Positions 24,838 to 36,500 of a DNA stretch of 64,000 nt are shown here, one piece after another; the first letter of the stretch is position 1, and every line of letters starts with the position of its first letter. The stretch spans positions 2,672,789 through 2,736,788 of the forward strand of contig NZ_CP037968.1 in assembly GCF_019633745.1 (NCBI RefSeq). Direction: 5' to 3'. Both the position numbers and the translations under genes were made by a program. Source of the DNA: Methanofollis formosanus (GTDB lineage Archaea; Halobacteriota; Methanomicrobia; Methanomicrobiales; Methanofollaceae). The notes under the pieces were generated by a model that saw only the letters and a list, made by a program, of their open reading frames with translations, was not told the origin of the DNA and made no database searches.

Positions 24838-27507
24838 ATGGATTCCTCCTTCCCCCTGTATTTCCGATACTGGGGCAAGAGTCGGACGGAAAACGATCCG
24901 GACGCCGTCCATCTCCTGCCCTATCATGCCCTCGACGTGGCCGCGGTCGGTTCAGTACTTCTCAACGCCGACACCCTTCTTCGTGAGCGCATGGCCCGCC
25001 TTCTCCAGATCCCCGAACACCAGATTACTCCGCTCGTCTGTTTTCTGCTCGCCACCCACGACATCGGGAAATTTTCAACGCCTGCGTTTCAGTTGTCAGA
25101 CTCTACCGCAACATGGCGCCTCCAGGGTGTCCAGGGGGAGTGCATCAACGGCTACCATAGCGACGTGGGGTTCGCCCTCTGGAAAGCCCGCCTCTGGGAC
25201 GACGCAGTTCAGCACGATCTGATCCCATTGGACGGGGAGTTCGACAGCGACGACTGGCAGGATCTCCTCTTCCCGCTTATCAAGGCCGTCTGCGGCCACC
25301 ACGGCACCCCGCCGGAGGACGTCGGCCCGATCAGGCGCCTGTTCCTGCCGGCAGATATCGAGGCGGCAGAAGAGTTTGTTCAGGATGCCGCCGCCCTCTT
25401 CTTCAGCGGGGGTGCCGTGCCCTTTCAACCCGAAGAGGAACTGTTCCAGCGGGTGAAACCGTTTTCGTACCTTTTTGCCGGGTTCTGTGTTCTCTGCGAC
25501 TGGATCGGATCCGACCGGGAGTACTTCCGGTTCTGTCAGGAACCGATGCCTCTCCCCAAGTACTGGGAGACGGCACTGAGAACAGCAGGCCGAGCAGTGC
25601 GGGAAAAGGGTGTCATGCCGGCCAGACCGTCCGGGGACCAGGGGCTTGAAAGACTCTTTCCCGGCATCTTTCCAGAATCTGCCCCCACCGATCTCCAGCG
25701 CTACTGTGCCGCCTGTCCTCTCGATGCCGGCCCCCACCTCTTTTTCATCGAGGACATCACCGGCAGCGGGAAGACCGAGGCCGCCGTCACCCTTGCCCAT
25801 CGCCTGATGGCCAGGGGTGATGGAGAAGGAATGTATTTCGCCCTCCCGACGATGGCGACCGCAAACGCGATGTACGCCAGGATCCAAAAAACTTCCGACA
25901 TTCTCTTCGAGGACAAGAACTATTCCTGTATCCTGGCCCATTCCGCCAGCCACCTCTATGGGGTCATGCAGACATTCCTCAACGACGGGACCGGATCTGA
26001 ACAACCCGGGAAAACGTGGCTCTCCGACAATAGAAAAAAGGCCCTGCTCGCCCAGGTCGGCGTCGGGACCATCGATCAGGCCCTCCTCTCCATCCTCCCG
26101 GTGCGGCACCAGTCGCTCAGGTTGTTCGGCCTGGCCAGGAACATCCTGGTCGTGGACGAGGTGCATGCCTGTGACTCTTATATGCATAAACTGTTGCAGA
26201 GGCTTCTTGAGTTCCATGCCGCCTCCGGTGGGAGTGCAATCCTGCTCTCGGCCACGATGACCCGGCAGCAGCGGGAGGACCTGGCCCGGAGTTTCGCACG
26301 CGGGGCCGGGTGGCAGGCGCCTGCCCTCACTTCGAGCGCCTACCCGCTGCTCACTCACCTCTCCTCGGCCAGACCCCCGCATGAACAGTCTTTCACCGAC
26401 GCGAAGGAGAAACGTGTTGCAGTCAGCCTCATCTCGTCCGAGACCGAGGCGGAAGCGGCACTGATCGAAACCGCCCGGTCAGGCGGGTGTGCATGCTGGG
26501 TCAGGAATACGGTCGACGACGCGGTGGAAACTTATCTGCGGTTGAAAGACGCGCTGCCGGCGGGCACGGTTCGTCTGTTCCATGCCAGGTTCGCCCTTGT
26601 CGATCGTCTTATGATCGAGAAGACGGTGACCGAGATCTTCGGGAAGGACAGCACCCCTGCGATCCGGGCCGGGCAGATCCTCGTTGCGACGCAGGTGGTT
26701 GAGCAGTCTCTGGACCTTGACTTCGACCTGATGGTGAGTGACCTCGCCCCGGTGGACCGCCTGGTGCAGCGGGCCGGCCGGGTTCACCGTCACGCTCGCG
26801 GCCCTCGCGGGGAGGCTCGTCTCATCGTTCTCTCTCCGGTAGTCATTGACGATCCGGGGGAGGGATGGTACTCCGCTCTCTTCCCGCGGGGTGCATGGGT
26901 GTATCCGGATCATGCCCGCCTCTGGTTGACCGCCCGGATACTTGTGGAGACGGGTGAGATCGTCGTCCCCCGTGATGCCAGGGCCCTTGTGGAAGAGGTG
27001 TTCGGGCCGAAGAGCGAGGATGCAATCCCCGAAGGGTTCAGGATGGCGGCCGCACAGGTGCGGGGCGAGGAGCGTGCCGATGCCTCGTTCGCGGCAGAGA
27101 ATGCTCTGCGGTTGAAGAAAGGATATACGGTGACCGAAGGGCTGTGGGAGAGCGATGCCCGGACGCCGACTCGCCTCGGCGAACCGACGGTCACCCTGCG
27201 GCTTGCCCGGTGGGACGGCGAGCAGGTTCTGCCCTGGGCAGAGGTTTCCGACCGCAGGGCCGCCTGGGACCTCAGCCAGGTGAGCGTGAGGGAGAAGTAT
27301 GCTGCGAAGAAAGCGGAGTTTGCCTCCCCGTTGGCTGAGGCGGTGGAGAGAGCCCGCGCCCGGATGGTCGATGCGGGGAGGTATGTCGTGATCGTCCCGC
27401 TCCGCCCCGTCGGCGAGGTGTGGGAGGGATCTGCACGAGATTGTTCGGAGAAAGAAATCTTATTGAGGTACAGTCCGACGATCGGACTGATGAGAGATCT
27501 TCAATGA
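24838..27507 (+). CDS. cas3: CRISPR-associated helicase-nuclease Cas3 (type I-E)
   Basis: An 889-residue protein, normal for I-E Cas3. The N-terminal HD nuclease has H30 and H74-D75 (LATHDIGKFS). The SF2 helicase follows: Walker A GSGKT (309-313), DEVH box (440-443), SATMT, then VEQSLDLDFD and the arginine-finger motif VQRAGRVHRH. Cas3 is recruited by Cascade to the displaced DNA strand, nicks it and degrades it with ATP. It is the first gene of the cas cluster; the 290 bp upstream (24551-24837) is T-rich and without a gene, and holds the likely promoter. All catalytic residues I can check are present. Confidence 0.95.
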   Translation: MDSSFPLYFRYWGKSRTENDPDAVHLLPYHALDVAAVGSVLLNADTLLRERMARLLQIPEHQITPLVCFLLATHDIGKFSTPAFQLSDSTATWRLQGVQGECINGYHSDVGFALWKARLWDDAVQHDLIPLDGEFDSDDWQDLLFPLIKAVCGHHGTPPEDVGPIRRLFLPADIEAAEEFVQDAAALFFSGGAVPFQPEEELFQRVKPFSYLFAGFCVLCDWIGSDREYFRFCQEPMPLPKYWETALRTAGRAVREKGVMPARPSGDQGLERLFPGIFPESAPTDLQRYCAACPLDAGPHLFFIEDITGSGKTEAAVTLAHRLMARGDGEGMYFALPTMATANAMYARIQKTSDILFEDKNYSCILAHSASHLYGVMQTFLNDGTGSEQPGKTWLSDNRKKALLAQVGVGTIDQALLSILPVRHQSLRLFGLARNILVVDEVHACDSYMHKLLQRLLEFHAASGGSAILLSATMTRQQREDLARSFARGAGWQAPALTSSAYPLLTHLSSARPPHEQSFTDAKEKRVAVSLISSETEAEAALIETARSGGCACWVRNTVDDAVETYLRLKDALPAGTVRLFHARFALVDRLMIEKTVTEIFGKDSTPAIRAGQILVATQVVEQSLDLDFDLMVSDLAPVDRLVQRAGRVHRHARGPRGEARLIVLSPVVIDDPGEGWYSALFPRGAWVYPDHARLWLTARILVETGEIVVPRDARALVEEVFGPKSEDAIPEGFRMAAAQVRGEERADASFAAENALRLKKGYTVTEGLWESDARTPTRLGEPTVTLRLARWDGEQVLPWAEVSDRRAAWDLSQVSVREKYAAKKAEFASPLAEAVERARARMVDAGRYVVIVPLRPVGEVWEGSARDCSEKEILLRYSPTIGLMRDLQ

Positions 27508-27513
27508 TCGGCA

Positions 27514-27601
27514 AATATATATGGGGCGTGTTCTCATAGGTGAACCAATGGAAAAAAATTGTAGTGAAATTATAGAGAGGTGTCTCTCATACCCTCCCTG
27601 A
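27514..27601 (+). promoter_or_regulatory. Internal promoter and mini-ORF before cas8e
   Basis: AAATATATAT at 27513-27522 is a good TATA box in the 72-bp gap between cas3 and cas8e, so Cascade may be expressed apart from Cas3. A 17-codon frame (MEKNCSEIIERCLSYPP) starts at 27548 with GGTGA at the right distance and ends at 27601, overlapping the GTG start of cas8e in a different frame. Confidence 0.45.
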
Positions 27602-29199
27602 ACTTGATCGAGGATCCATGGATCCCGGTCATCCGTCAGGACGGGAGTCAGGACATGATCACACCCTGGCAGATCACCTCCCAGCATGGGACAAACCCCA
27701 TTCGATCGGTGGCGTCCCCGCGCCCTGACTTCAATGGGGCGCTGGTCCAGTTCTTGATCGGTCTCTGCCAGACCGCACTCCCGCCGGAAAATCAGCGCGA
27801 CTGGAGAAAATGTCTGACCGTTCCACCCTCTCCCGACGAACTCAAGGTAGCATTCTCCCCTCTTGCCGGAGCCTTTGTCATCGGAGGGGACGGTCCGCAG
27901 TTCATGCAGGAGAGGGGGATCGAGGATAAGAAGATCTGGCAGATCGACAGCCTTCTCATCGGGATGCCGGAGAAGGAGAAGATCAAAGATAATACCGACT
28001 GGTTCCAAAAACGCGGAACTGTTGACGGACTCTGTCCTCGTTGTGCCGCCCTCGCCCTCTTCACCCTCCAGACCAATGCGCCGGGTGGGGGCCGCGGCCA
28101 CATGACCTCGGTCCGTGGCGGTGGTCCGATGACCACGCTGGTTCTCGGGGAAACACTCTGGCAGACGGTCTGGGCGAATGTCGTCGACATGGAGAATTAC
28201 TCTCACCCGGTGGACGACCCCCCGGCTGCAGACGACGCACGCCTCTTCCCCTGGATGGGGGAGGTGCGGACAAGCGCCGGCGGGGAGATGACAACGCCGG
28301 AGGATGTACACCCTTGCCAGGTCTTCTGGGGACTGCCGCGCAGGATCTTGCTTGACCTGGAGGGTGCATCATCTGGAACCTGCGATCTCTGCGGCGCCGA
28401 GACCGACCGTTGCATCACAACCTTCTGGACAAAACCCTATGGGGTGAAGTACGCCGGGTGGGTCCATCCACTCAGTCCATACTACCGGAACGGCAAAAAC
28501 AGCACCGAACTCCTGCCCGTCCACCCTCAGCCCGGCGGGATTACCTATCAGAGCTGGCTCGGTGTGGTCATCGACGACCGGGACGAGGGGAAACACATCT
28601 CAAAGGTGACCACGCTCATCAAAGAAAGGGCTGAAAAGTCAAGTGTTCAGGAATTGATTGGGCGAAAACCATCCATATGGGCCTATGGCTACGATATGGA
28701 TAACAAAAAGCCCAGGTGCTGGTATGAAGGCACCCTGCCGTTGCTCACGATCGATGACGCCTGGAAAGAGGAGTTTGAGGAAACGGCGTCCGGGATGATC
28801 AGGGCCGCTTCGGAGATGGCGAAGAATGTCCAGTGGTGCGTGAAGGTTGCCCTCTATGACAATCCTGCCGATGTAAAGGGCGACCTCTCGGTCATCAACG
28901 CCCGGTTTCTCCAGGCGACTGAGGGGAGGTTCTATGACGGCCTCGACACGGTAGCCCGTGCTCTCGCCGCGGGCGAGGATACTCTCGGGGTCCGGTGGGA
29001 GTGGCTTAAAGATCTTCAGACCGAGGCGAAGACCCTCTTTGGGGAGTATTCCCAGATCGATTCCATCGACGAGATCAATGCCCAGAGAGCGGTGAAGGCG
29101 TGGGGACTGCTGAACAGTCCTGCCTCGAAGTCGAATAAAAAGGTCTGGAAGGCGCTCAGTCTCCCTGATCAGAAAAAATCCGGAAAAGGTGAGAGATGA
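27580..29199 (+). CDS. casA: Cascade large subunit Cas8e (Cse1/CasA)
   Basis: The 539-residue protein begins with SLNLIEDPWIPVIRQDG, the signature N-terminus of Cse1. Two Cys pairs (CPRC, CDLC) probably hold zinc, as in other family members. Cas8e recognises the PAM in target DNA and recruits Cas3. The GTG start is taken because Cse1 proteins start shortly before NLIEDPW; no strong ribosome-binding site precedes it and a short overlapping frame might couple its translation. The stop overlaps the cse2 start by 4 bp (ATGA). Confidence 0.92.
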   Translation: MSLIPSLNLIEDPWIPVIRQDGSQDMITPWQITSQHGTNPIRSVASPRPDFNGALVQFLIGLCQTALPPENQRDWRKCLTVPPSPDELKVAFSPLAGAFVIGGDGPQFMQERGIEDKKIWQIDSLLIGMPEKEKIKDNTDWFQKRGTVDGLCPRCAALALFTLQTNAPGGGRGHMTSVRGGGPMTTLVLGETLWQTVWANVVDMENYSHPVDDPPAADDARLFPWMGEVRTSAGGEMTTPEDVHPCQVFWGLPRRILLDLEGASSGTCDLCGAETDRCITTFWTKPYGVKYAGWVHPLSPYYRNGKNSTELLPVHPQPGGITYQSWLGVVIDDRDEGKHISKVTTLIKERAEKSSVQELIGRKPSIWAYGYDMDNKKPRCWYEGTLPLLTIDDAWKEEFEETASGMIRAASEMAKNVQWCVKVALYDNPADVKGDLSVINARFLQATEGRFYDGLDTVARALAAGEDTLGVRWEWLKDLQTEAKTLFGEYSQIDSIDEINAQRAVKAWGLLNSPASKSNKKVWKALSLPDQKKSGKGER

Positions 29200-29708
29200 C
29201 GATGACCAAAAACGTAGTGCATGAAATGAACCAGAAGGATGACCCGATGGATGCGATCTTCGGGTGGTGGGAGGAGATCAAAGTCCACCGCGGGGACCGG
29301 GCTGAACTGCGGCGCTGCCGGACCCCGGCAGAGGTGGCTTTTGTCCCGGCCTATTACCGACTGAAGGCGGCACTGCCGACCTGGGACCGGGAGAAACTCG
29401 CCGTGATTGCGGGAACCCTTGCACATGTCGAGACCAACGCCGAGAACATCAAAATTGCCGAGCAGTTCGCCCGCCCCAGGGACGGCGGGACGACGGCCCG
29501 CGTCAGTGAGGCCAGGTTCCGCCGTCTCCTCCGTGTGGAAGACGACGACTATGCCGAACTCTTCTCGATGATGAAGCGGCTGATCCTGATGGTCGACCGC
29601 AAGGCGAACATCCCGAGCCTCGTGTGGGGGCTGTACCGCTGGAACCCCCGGACAAAACGGGCGTGGGCAGAGGCGTATTACACGAACATCCAGACGAACA
29701 AAGAATGA
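29196..29708 (+). CDS. casB: Cascade small subunit Cse2 (CasB/Cas11)
   Basis: A 170-residue helical protein with the Cse2 pattern: WWEEIKVHRGDRAELRRCRT near the N-terminus, then VAFVPAYYRL, and the basic C-terminal half with ARFRRLLR. Cse2 forms the belly dimer of Cascade and stabilises the displaced strand. The start overlaps the stop of cas8e and the next gene follows after 9 bp, so all are cotranscribed. Length is typical for the family. Confidence 0.9.
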   Translation: MTMTKNVVHEMNQKDDPMDAIFGWWEEIKVHRGDRAELRRCRTPAEVAFVPAYYRLKAALPTWDREKLAVIAGTLAHVETNAENIKIAEQFARPRDGGTTARVSEARFRRLLRVEDDDYAELFSMMKRLILMVDRKANIPSLVWGLYRWNPRTKRAWAEAYYTNIQTNKE

Positions 29709-29717
29709 GGTGAAAAA

Positions 29718-30845
29718 ATGGCTGAATTTATCCAACTGCATATGCTTGTATCGTACCCGCCGTCGAACCTGAACCGTGACGACCTGGGCAGGCCGAAGAC
29801 CGCAATGATGGGCGGGGCCTGCCGGCTGCGGGTATCGTCGCAGAGCCTGAAGCGGGCGTGGCGCACGTCGGAGACTTTTAAGGAGGCGCTCGGCGGTCAC
29901 CTCGGTGTCCGCACCAAGGAGATGGGCTGGAACGTCTACCTTGCCCTGAAGAGTGGAAAGGCACTGGCCGACGTCGTGGAAGGAACAGACACAGAAGCGG
30001 TGCGGTCTCCGGTGGACGAGAAGAAGGCGGTTGCATGGGGCCAGGCGATCGCTGGGGTCTTTGGCAAGTTGAAGACGGTCAAATCCGTCAAGGACGAGAA
30101 GGATAAGAAAGAGTCGCTCTGTGTCGAACAGATGGTTCATTTCAGCCCGGACGAGATCGCCGCCATCGACAGTCTGCTCGCACGCTGTGCCGAGAGCGGA
30201 GACGACCCGGCCGGGGATGATCTTGAACTTCTCCGGGCGGAGAACTCTGCGGCGGACATCGCTATGTTCGGTAGGATGCTGGCCTCGTCGCCGTCGTTCA
30301 ACTGCGAGGCGGCGGTCCAGGTGGCCCATGCGATCACGGTCCACAGGGTGGCGGTCGAGGACGATTATTTCACCGCCGTCGACGACCTCAACCGCGGCGT
30401 CGAGGATGTCGGGGCCGGGCATGTAGGTCAGGCCGAGTTCGCGGCCGGGCTCTATTATGCCTATCTCTGCATCAACCGCGACCTTCTGGTGGAGAACCTG
30501 GACGGCGACGAGGCGCTGGCTGACCGGGCCATCTGTTCTCTCATCGAGTCGGCGGCGAAGGTCGGACCGAAGGGGAAGCAGAACAGTTTTGCCTCACGGG
30601 CCTATGCATCCTACATCCTTGCCGAGCGAGGGAGTCAGCAGCCCAGGTCGCTCTCGGTGGCCTTCCTCAAGCCTGTCGGCGGCGAGGACTACATGACCGC
30701 GGCGGTGGCCGCCCTCGACAAGACGCGGGAGAATATGGAGAAGGTCTATGGGGAGTGCGCAAGGGAGTGCATGATGATGAACGCCGCCACCGGCACCGGG
30801 TCGCTCGACGAGATCCTCACCTTTGTGTCGGGTGACCATGCCTGA
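29718..30845 (+). CDS. casC: Cascade backbone protein Cas7e (Cse4/CasC)
   Basis: The 375-residue protein begins FIQLHMLVSYPPSNLNRDDLGRPKT and contains RVSSQSLKRAWRTS, hallmarks of Cas7e. Six copies of this subunit form the crRNA-binding backbone of Cascade in the E. coli system. GAGGTG precedes the ATG at good spacing. The 3' end overlaps the cas5e start by 8 bp. The inserted region around residues 90-180, rich in Lys and Asp, probably corresponds to the thumb and helical domain. Confidence 0.94.
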   Translation: MAEFIQLHMLVSYPPSNLNRDDLGRPKTAMMGGACRLRVSSQSLKRAWRTSETFKEALGGHLGVRTKEMGWNVYLALKSGKALADVVEGTDTEAVRSPVDEKKAVAWGQAIAGVFGKLKTVKSVKDEKDKKESLCVEQMVHFSPDEIAAIDSLLARCAESGDDPAGDDLELLRAENSAADIAMFGRMLASSPSFNCEAAVQVAHAITVHRVAVEDDYFTAVDDLNRGVEDVGAGHVGQAEFAAGLYYAYLCINRDLLVENLDGDEALADRAICSLIESAAKVGPKGKQNSFASRAYASYILAERGSQQPRSLSVAFLKPVGGEDYMTAAVAALDKTRENMEKVYGECARECMMMNAATGTGSLDEILTFVSGDHA

Positions 30846-31590
30846 GTATCTCCTGTTCCGGCTCTTCGGCCCGATGGCGGCCTGGGGCGGGATGGCGGTC
30901 GGGGAGTACCGGCCTGCCGAGAGTCATCCGTCGAGGTCGGCGGTCTTCGGGCTGGTGGCGGCAGCCCTGGGTATCCGCCGTGAGGAGGCGGCGCTCCTGC
31001 GGCGGTTGCAGGAGGGGTACCGGATGGCCGTCCTGGTCAATGCGTCCGGAAACCTGATCCGGGACTACCACACCACCCAGGTGCCATCCGAGACGACAAA
31101 GAAGCGGGCCTGGCCGTTTGCGACCCGCCGTGAGGAGGTGAGTGTTCCCCGCGAGTCCTTGAACACCATCCTTTCGACGCGGGAGTATTTCTGCGACGCT
31201 CTGTACACGGTCTGCCTGTGGCCGGCGGATGATGCTCCGCCCTACCCCCTCTCCGCCCTTGCGGAGGCGCTCAGGAGTCCGGCATTTGTGCCGTATCTGG
31301 GGCGAAAGTCATGTCCGGTGACGATCCCGTTGCAGCCACAGGTGATCGGTGGAGATAATCTGCGTGCGGCGATGGACGCGGCGGCTTTTCAGGACCAGAA
31401 CCTTTTGAGATCTATTTCTCGAAAAGGGAAAGGGATGCTCTTCTGGGAAGGAGAGGACGATATGGGCTTTGAGATCGAGAGCAGGCAGACCGTCCCGAGA
31501 CGTGATGTGTCGCTGGACCGGCGGCAATGGCAGTTTACCGAACGAAAGGAGCATGGGGCGCTGGTGCAGGTGCCGGAGGGCGTGCGATGA
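30838..31590 (+). CDS. casD: Cascade subunit Cas5e (CasD)
   Basis: A 250-residue RAMP protein with the N-terminal MPEYLLFRLFGPMAAWG, followed by RPAESHPSRSAVFGLVAAAL, which is typical of Cas5e. It caps the 5' handle of the crRNA in Cascade. The ATG lies within the last codons of cas7e; a GTG five codons upstream is in frame but less likely. Its stop codon overlaps the cas6e start (ATGA). Confidence 0.93.
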   Translation: MPEYLLFRLFGPMAAWGGMAVGEYRPAESHPSRSAVFGLVAAALGIRREEAALLRRLQEGYRMAVLVNASGNLIRDYHTTQVPSETTKKRAWPFATRREEVSVPRESLNTILSTREYFCDALYTVCLWPADDAPPYPLSALAEALRSPAFVPYLGRKSCPVTIPLQPQVIGGDNLRAAMDAAAFQDQNLLRSISRKGKGMLFWEGEDDMGFEIESRQTVPRRDVSLDRRQWQFTERKEHGALVQVPEGVR

Positions 31591-32273
31591 CGCGCTCGAT
31601 CTATCGCATCCGTTTGAGGGATGATGTCCAGAGGACGCCGGCCTTCTGGCGGAGTGTGCGAAATCCGTATGATGTCCACGGGATGGTCTGGAGGATTTTC
31701 TCGGACGGGGCGCGGAAAGATCGCGACTTTATCTACCGGCTTGAGATGCAGGAGTCGTCGCCGGTGATCTATGCGGTTTCCACGGCAGACCCGGTGGACC
31801 TCGACGGGATCTGGGCGATCGAGCAGAAGGAGTACAGCCCGGTGCTCAGGACGGGGCAGCGTCTGGGGTTCAGCCTGCGGGCCAATCCGATCCGGGCGAA
31901 GCGGAATGAGGAGGGGAAACAGAAGCGCTGCGATGTGGTGATGGACGCAAAGACGGTGCTGAAAGAGTCGGGGTGTTCGCCCGACGCCATGCCTTCCCAA
32001 CCGGTGCTTGTCCAGAAGGAAGGTTTTTCCTGGCTTGCTTCCAGGGGGGAGGCGGCGGGGTTTGCGGTGGATGAAGGGATGGTCCGGGCCGAGGGCTACC
32101 GGCAGCACCGGTTTAAGAAACCGAGGGGTAAAAACTGGATATCGATCAGTACCATCGACTTCACCGGGGTGCTGACGGTGACCGATCCCGACCGGTTTGA
32201 AGAGGCCCTGTATGGGGGGATCGGGCCGGCGAAGAGTTTTGGGTGCGGGCTGGTGCTTATCAGGCCGGTGTGA
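31587..32273 (+). CDS. casE: CRISPR RNA endonuclease Cas6e (CasE)
   Basis: A 228-residue protein that cuts the repeat hairpin of pre-crRNA and stays bound to the 3' handle. The HGMVWRIF segment carries the probable catalytic His (H31), like the active-site His of E. coli Cas6e. The glycine-rich C-terminal strand KSFGCGLVLIRPV is the RAMP signature. The repeat of the adjoining array forms the CCCC/GGGG stem expected for its substrate. Translation is coupled to cas5e by the ATGA overlap. Confidence 0.93.
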   Translation: MTRSIYRIRLRDDVQRTPAFWRSVRNPYDVHGMVWRIFSDGARKDRDFIYRLEMQESSPVIYAVSTADPVDLDGIWAIEQKEYSPVLRTGQRLGFSLRANPIRAKRNEEGKQKRCDVVMDAKTVLKESGCSPDAMPSQPVLVQKEGFSWLASRGEAAGFAVDEGMVRAEGYRQHRFKKPRGKNWISISTIDFTGVLTVTDPDRFEEALYGGIGPAKSFGCGLVLIRPV

Positions 32274-32285
32274 GGGGGAACCGCG

Positions 32286-33463
<1,178 letters not shown>

Positions 33464-33593
33464 TGATGGGTACCGGTCTCTTTTCCACCCTCACTCGCGC
33501 CAATTGGTTGGGAGTGCTCGCATCACGAGGGTGCGGGGCAACTCCCCGTGAAACATAGAAAGAAGTTTCTTTCTGAGGGAGATAAGTTAGAGA
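33464..33593 (+). promoter_or_regulatory. CRISPR leader
   Basis: The 130 bp between cas2 and the first repeat. Because the degenerate repeat lies at the far end, this side is the leader and the place of new insertions. It contains a perfect inverted repeat AGAAAGAA-GT-TTCTTTCT (33557-33574) twenty bases before the first repeat, and GGGGCAACTCCCC, a further small hairpin resembling part of the CRISPR repeat. The pre-crRNA promoter should be here. Confidence 0.7.
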
Positions 33594-36500
33594 GAGTTCC
33601 CCACACGCGTGGGGATGAACCGATCGTGGTGCCCCACTGGTGCAATGACTTTGAGAGTTCCCCACACGCGTGGGGATGAACCGATCTCGAGCGGGCATCT
33701 ATGTGACTGAGGGATGAGTTCCCCACACGCGTGGGGATGAACCGGCGCCGCCCAGAGATACCCCGAACTGCACGATGAGTTCCCCACACGCGTGGGGATG
33801 AACCGCTCGTCGGCGAGGCTGCGGACGAGATCGAGCCGAGTTCCCCACACGCGTGGGGATGAACCGACATTGAGGATGGCGTTCATGATCGTCGCTACGA
33901 GTTCCCCACACGCGTGGGGATGAACCGGTCAATAGCGATCACGTAGGGCTGTTCGGGGAGAGTTCCCCACACGCGTGGGGATGAACCGCCTAACACCATC
34001 ACCGTATCATCTGAGAAGGTGAGTTCCCCACACGCGTGGGGATGAACCGTAAAACCTGTTCCACCACCAGATTTATGAACAGAGTTCCCCACACGCGTGG
34101 GGATGAACCGAAATGGTGTCAAAAACAATCAACCGCATCATAGAGTTCCCCACACGCGTGGGGATGAACCGAAACAGAAATTATGGAGGAGAAAAAGGAA
34201 TCGGAGTTCCCCACACGCGTGGGGATGAACCGTTTAAATAATGCTTCTTCAAATAACGGATGTAGAGTTCCCCACACGCGTGGGGATGAACCGGCGTTGA
34301 TCACCTCTCGGAGTAGTTGTTCATTGAGTTCCCCACACGCGTGGGGATGAACCGCAACTCATCATACTGGTCAGGACGGCGATTGAGAGTTCCCCACACG
34401 CGTGGGGATGAACCGCCAGCACCGCATCCGCGAGGTCCCGGTCCTCGGAGTTCCCCACACGCGTGGGGATGAACCGAAAAAACCATGTTAGGACAAAACG
34501 ACGAACCTGAGTTCCCCACACGCGTGGGGATGAACCGGCAAACAAGTTTGTTCAATTAATAAAGATAGTGAGTTCCCCACACGCGTGGGGATGAACCGCC
34601 TTCTTCCCAAATATTCTATTTTCGATGAAAGAGTTCCCCACACGCGTGGGGATGAACCGGCCATGGGCGCGCTCTCGGTGAAGGCGGCGGGGAGTTCCCC
34701 ACACGCGTGGGGATGAACCGCCGTATCGGATACATGACCCCAGCACCTACGGGAGTTCCCCACACGCGTGGGGATGAACCGATGATCGGGGCCTGCCTGA
34801 ATTCGCGTGATCGGAGTTCCCCACACGCGTGGGGATGAACCGAGGCGTGCATATGTGCAACCTCTTGCGCGGCAGAGTTCCCCACACGCGTGGGGATGAA
34901 CCGGATACGGACGAGCGGGGGATTATGCGAGGAAAGAGTTCCCCACACGCGTGGGGATGAACCGTATTCGGGGATGGAATTGTGCTGTTAGTGTTAGAGT
35001 TCCCCACACGCGTGGGGATGAACCGAGTGGTAGGCCATAATCGTGCAGTCCTATGCAGAGTTCCCCACACGCGTGGGGATGAACCGGTATACCGTCTCCT
35101 TCTGTTCCTCTCCCTCTAGAGTTCCCCACACGCGTGGGGATGAACCGTCGACGGCACGAACATCCGAGTCTCGTACAGCGAGTTCCCCACACGCGTGGGG
35201 ATGAACCGAAAAATTGTATCGATGCGATGATTGTAACGACGAGTTCCCCACACGCGTGGGGATGAACCGTATGTAGATAATATTAGAAGAAAACTGTAAT
35301 TGAGTTCCCCACACGCGTGGGGATGAACCGAATTGGTCCAAAGCAACTCCACTTGTTCTTTGGAGTTCCCCACACGCGTGGGGATGAACCTATTGAGGTC
35401 AGACCAAAATGAATCTCCACGACGAGTTCCCCACACGCGTGGGGATGAACCGTCTCTATTTGGTATCCTTTTCTTCGAGAAAAGGAGTTCCCCACACGCG
35501 TGGGGATGAACCGATCGTGGAGGGCGGCGACTGCGTCCCCTGCATGAGTTCCCCACACGCGTGGGGATGAACCGCCTGCAAGAGAGACCAGGGAGAGAGA
35601 TCTGAGGAGTTCCCCACACGCGTGGGGATGAACCGGCGAGCATCGAGAAGTTGAGATAGATCTCGCCGAGTTCCCCACACGCGTGGGGATGAACCGATAC
35701 CCGTCATGCTCGTAGTGCCAGTCCACATGAGTTCCCCACACGCGTGGGGATGAACCGACCCCCCGCGCCACGCCCCCTCGGCCGAGGTCGAGTTCCCCAC
35801 ACGCGTGGGGATGAACCTGATACGAGGTCCTCCCCCCACCGCATCGCCATGAGTTCCCCACACGCGTGGGGATGAACCGCCGTCCTTTTCGAGTTGGGTG
35901 ATTTGCCGGATGAGTTCCCCACACGCGTGGGGATGAACCGGCGCCATCCAGGCGCTCTATGCCCCGGCCCCTGAGTTCCCCACACGCGTGGGGATGAACC
36001 GATCTGCCTTGCATCCCGCGTAGATCTCGGAAAGAGTTCCCCACACGCGTGGGGATGAACCGAACTGCTCATCCGCCGCCCGTGCGAAACAGAAGAGTTC
36101 CCCACACGCGTGGGGATGAACCGCGAAACGCCACACCATCGGACTCTGGTATCAGGAGTTCCCCACACGCGTGGGGATGAACCGGCAACGGCCTGTTCGG
36201 TGCCGATAGGGGTGGGGAGTTCCCCACACGCGTGGGGATGAACCGATGTTCGACCGCCCTCAGGAGGTCACCCACGAGAGTTCCCCACACGCGTGGGGAT
36301 GAACCGCGGGCGTCTCATGTCCCCCTGGAAGAAGAACAGAGTTCCCCACACGCGTGGGGATGAACCGCCGGCAGCATCGCGGGTTCGGCCCTATGGGAGG
36401 AGTTCCCCACACGCGTGGGGATGAACCGACGTGGGGATAAAACCGGGTGCGGTCCGGAAGGAGTTCCCCACACGCGTGGGGATGAACCGAGTTTCGCGTC

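Noticed and set aside
36184-36216. CRISPR spacer ending in GATAGGGGTGGG, like part of the dispersed repeat at 3200
   Set aside because: Only about 15 bases are similar and the other half of the spacer does not match, so this is not a convincing self-targeting spacer.
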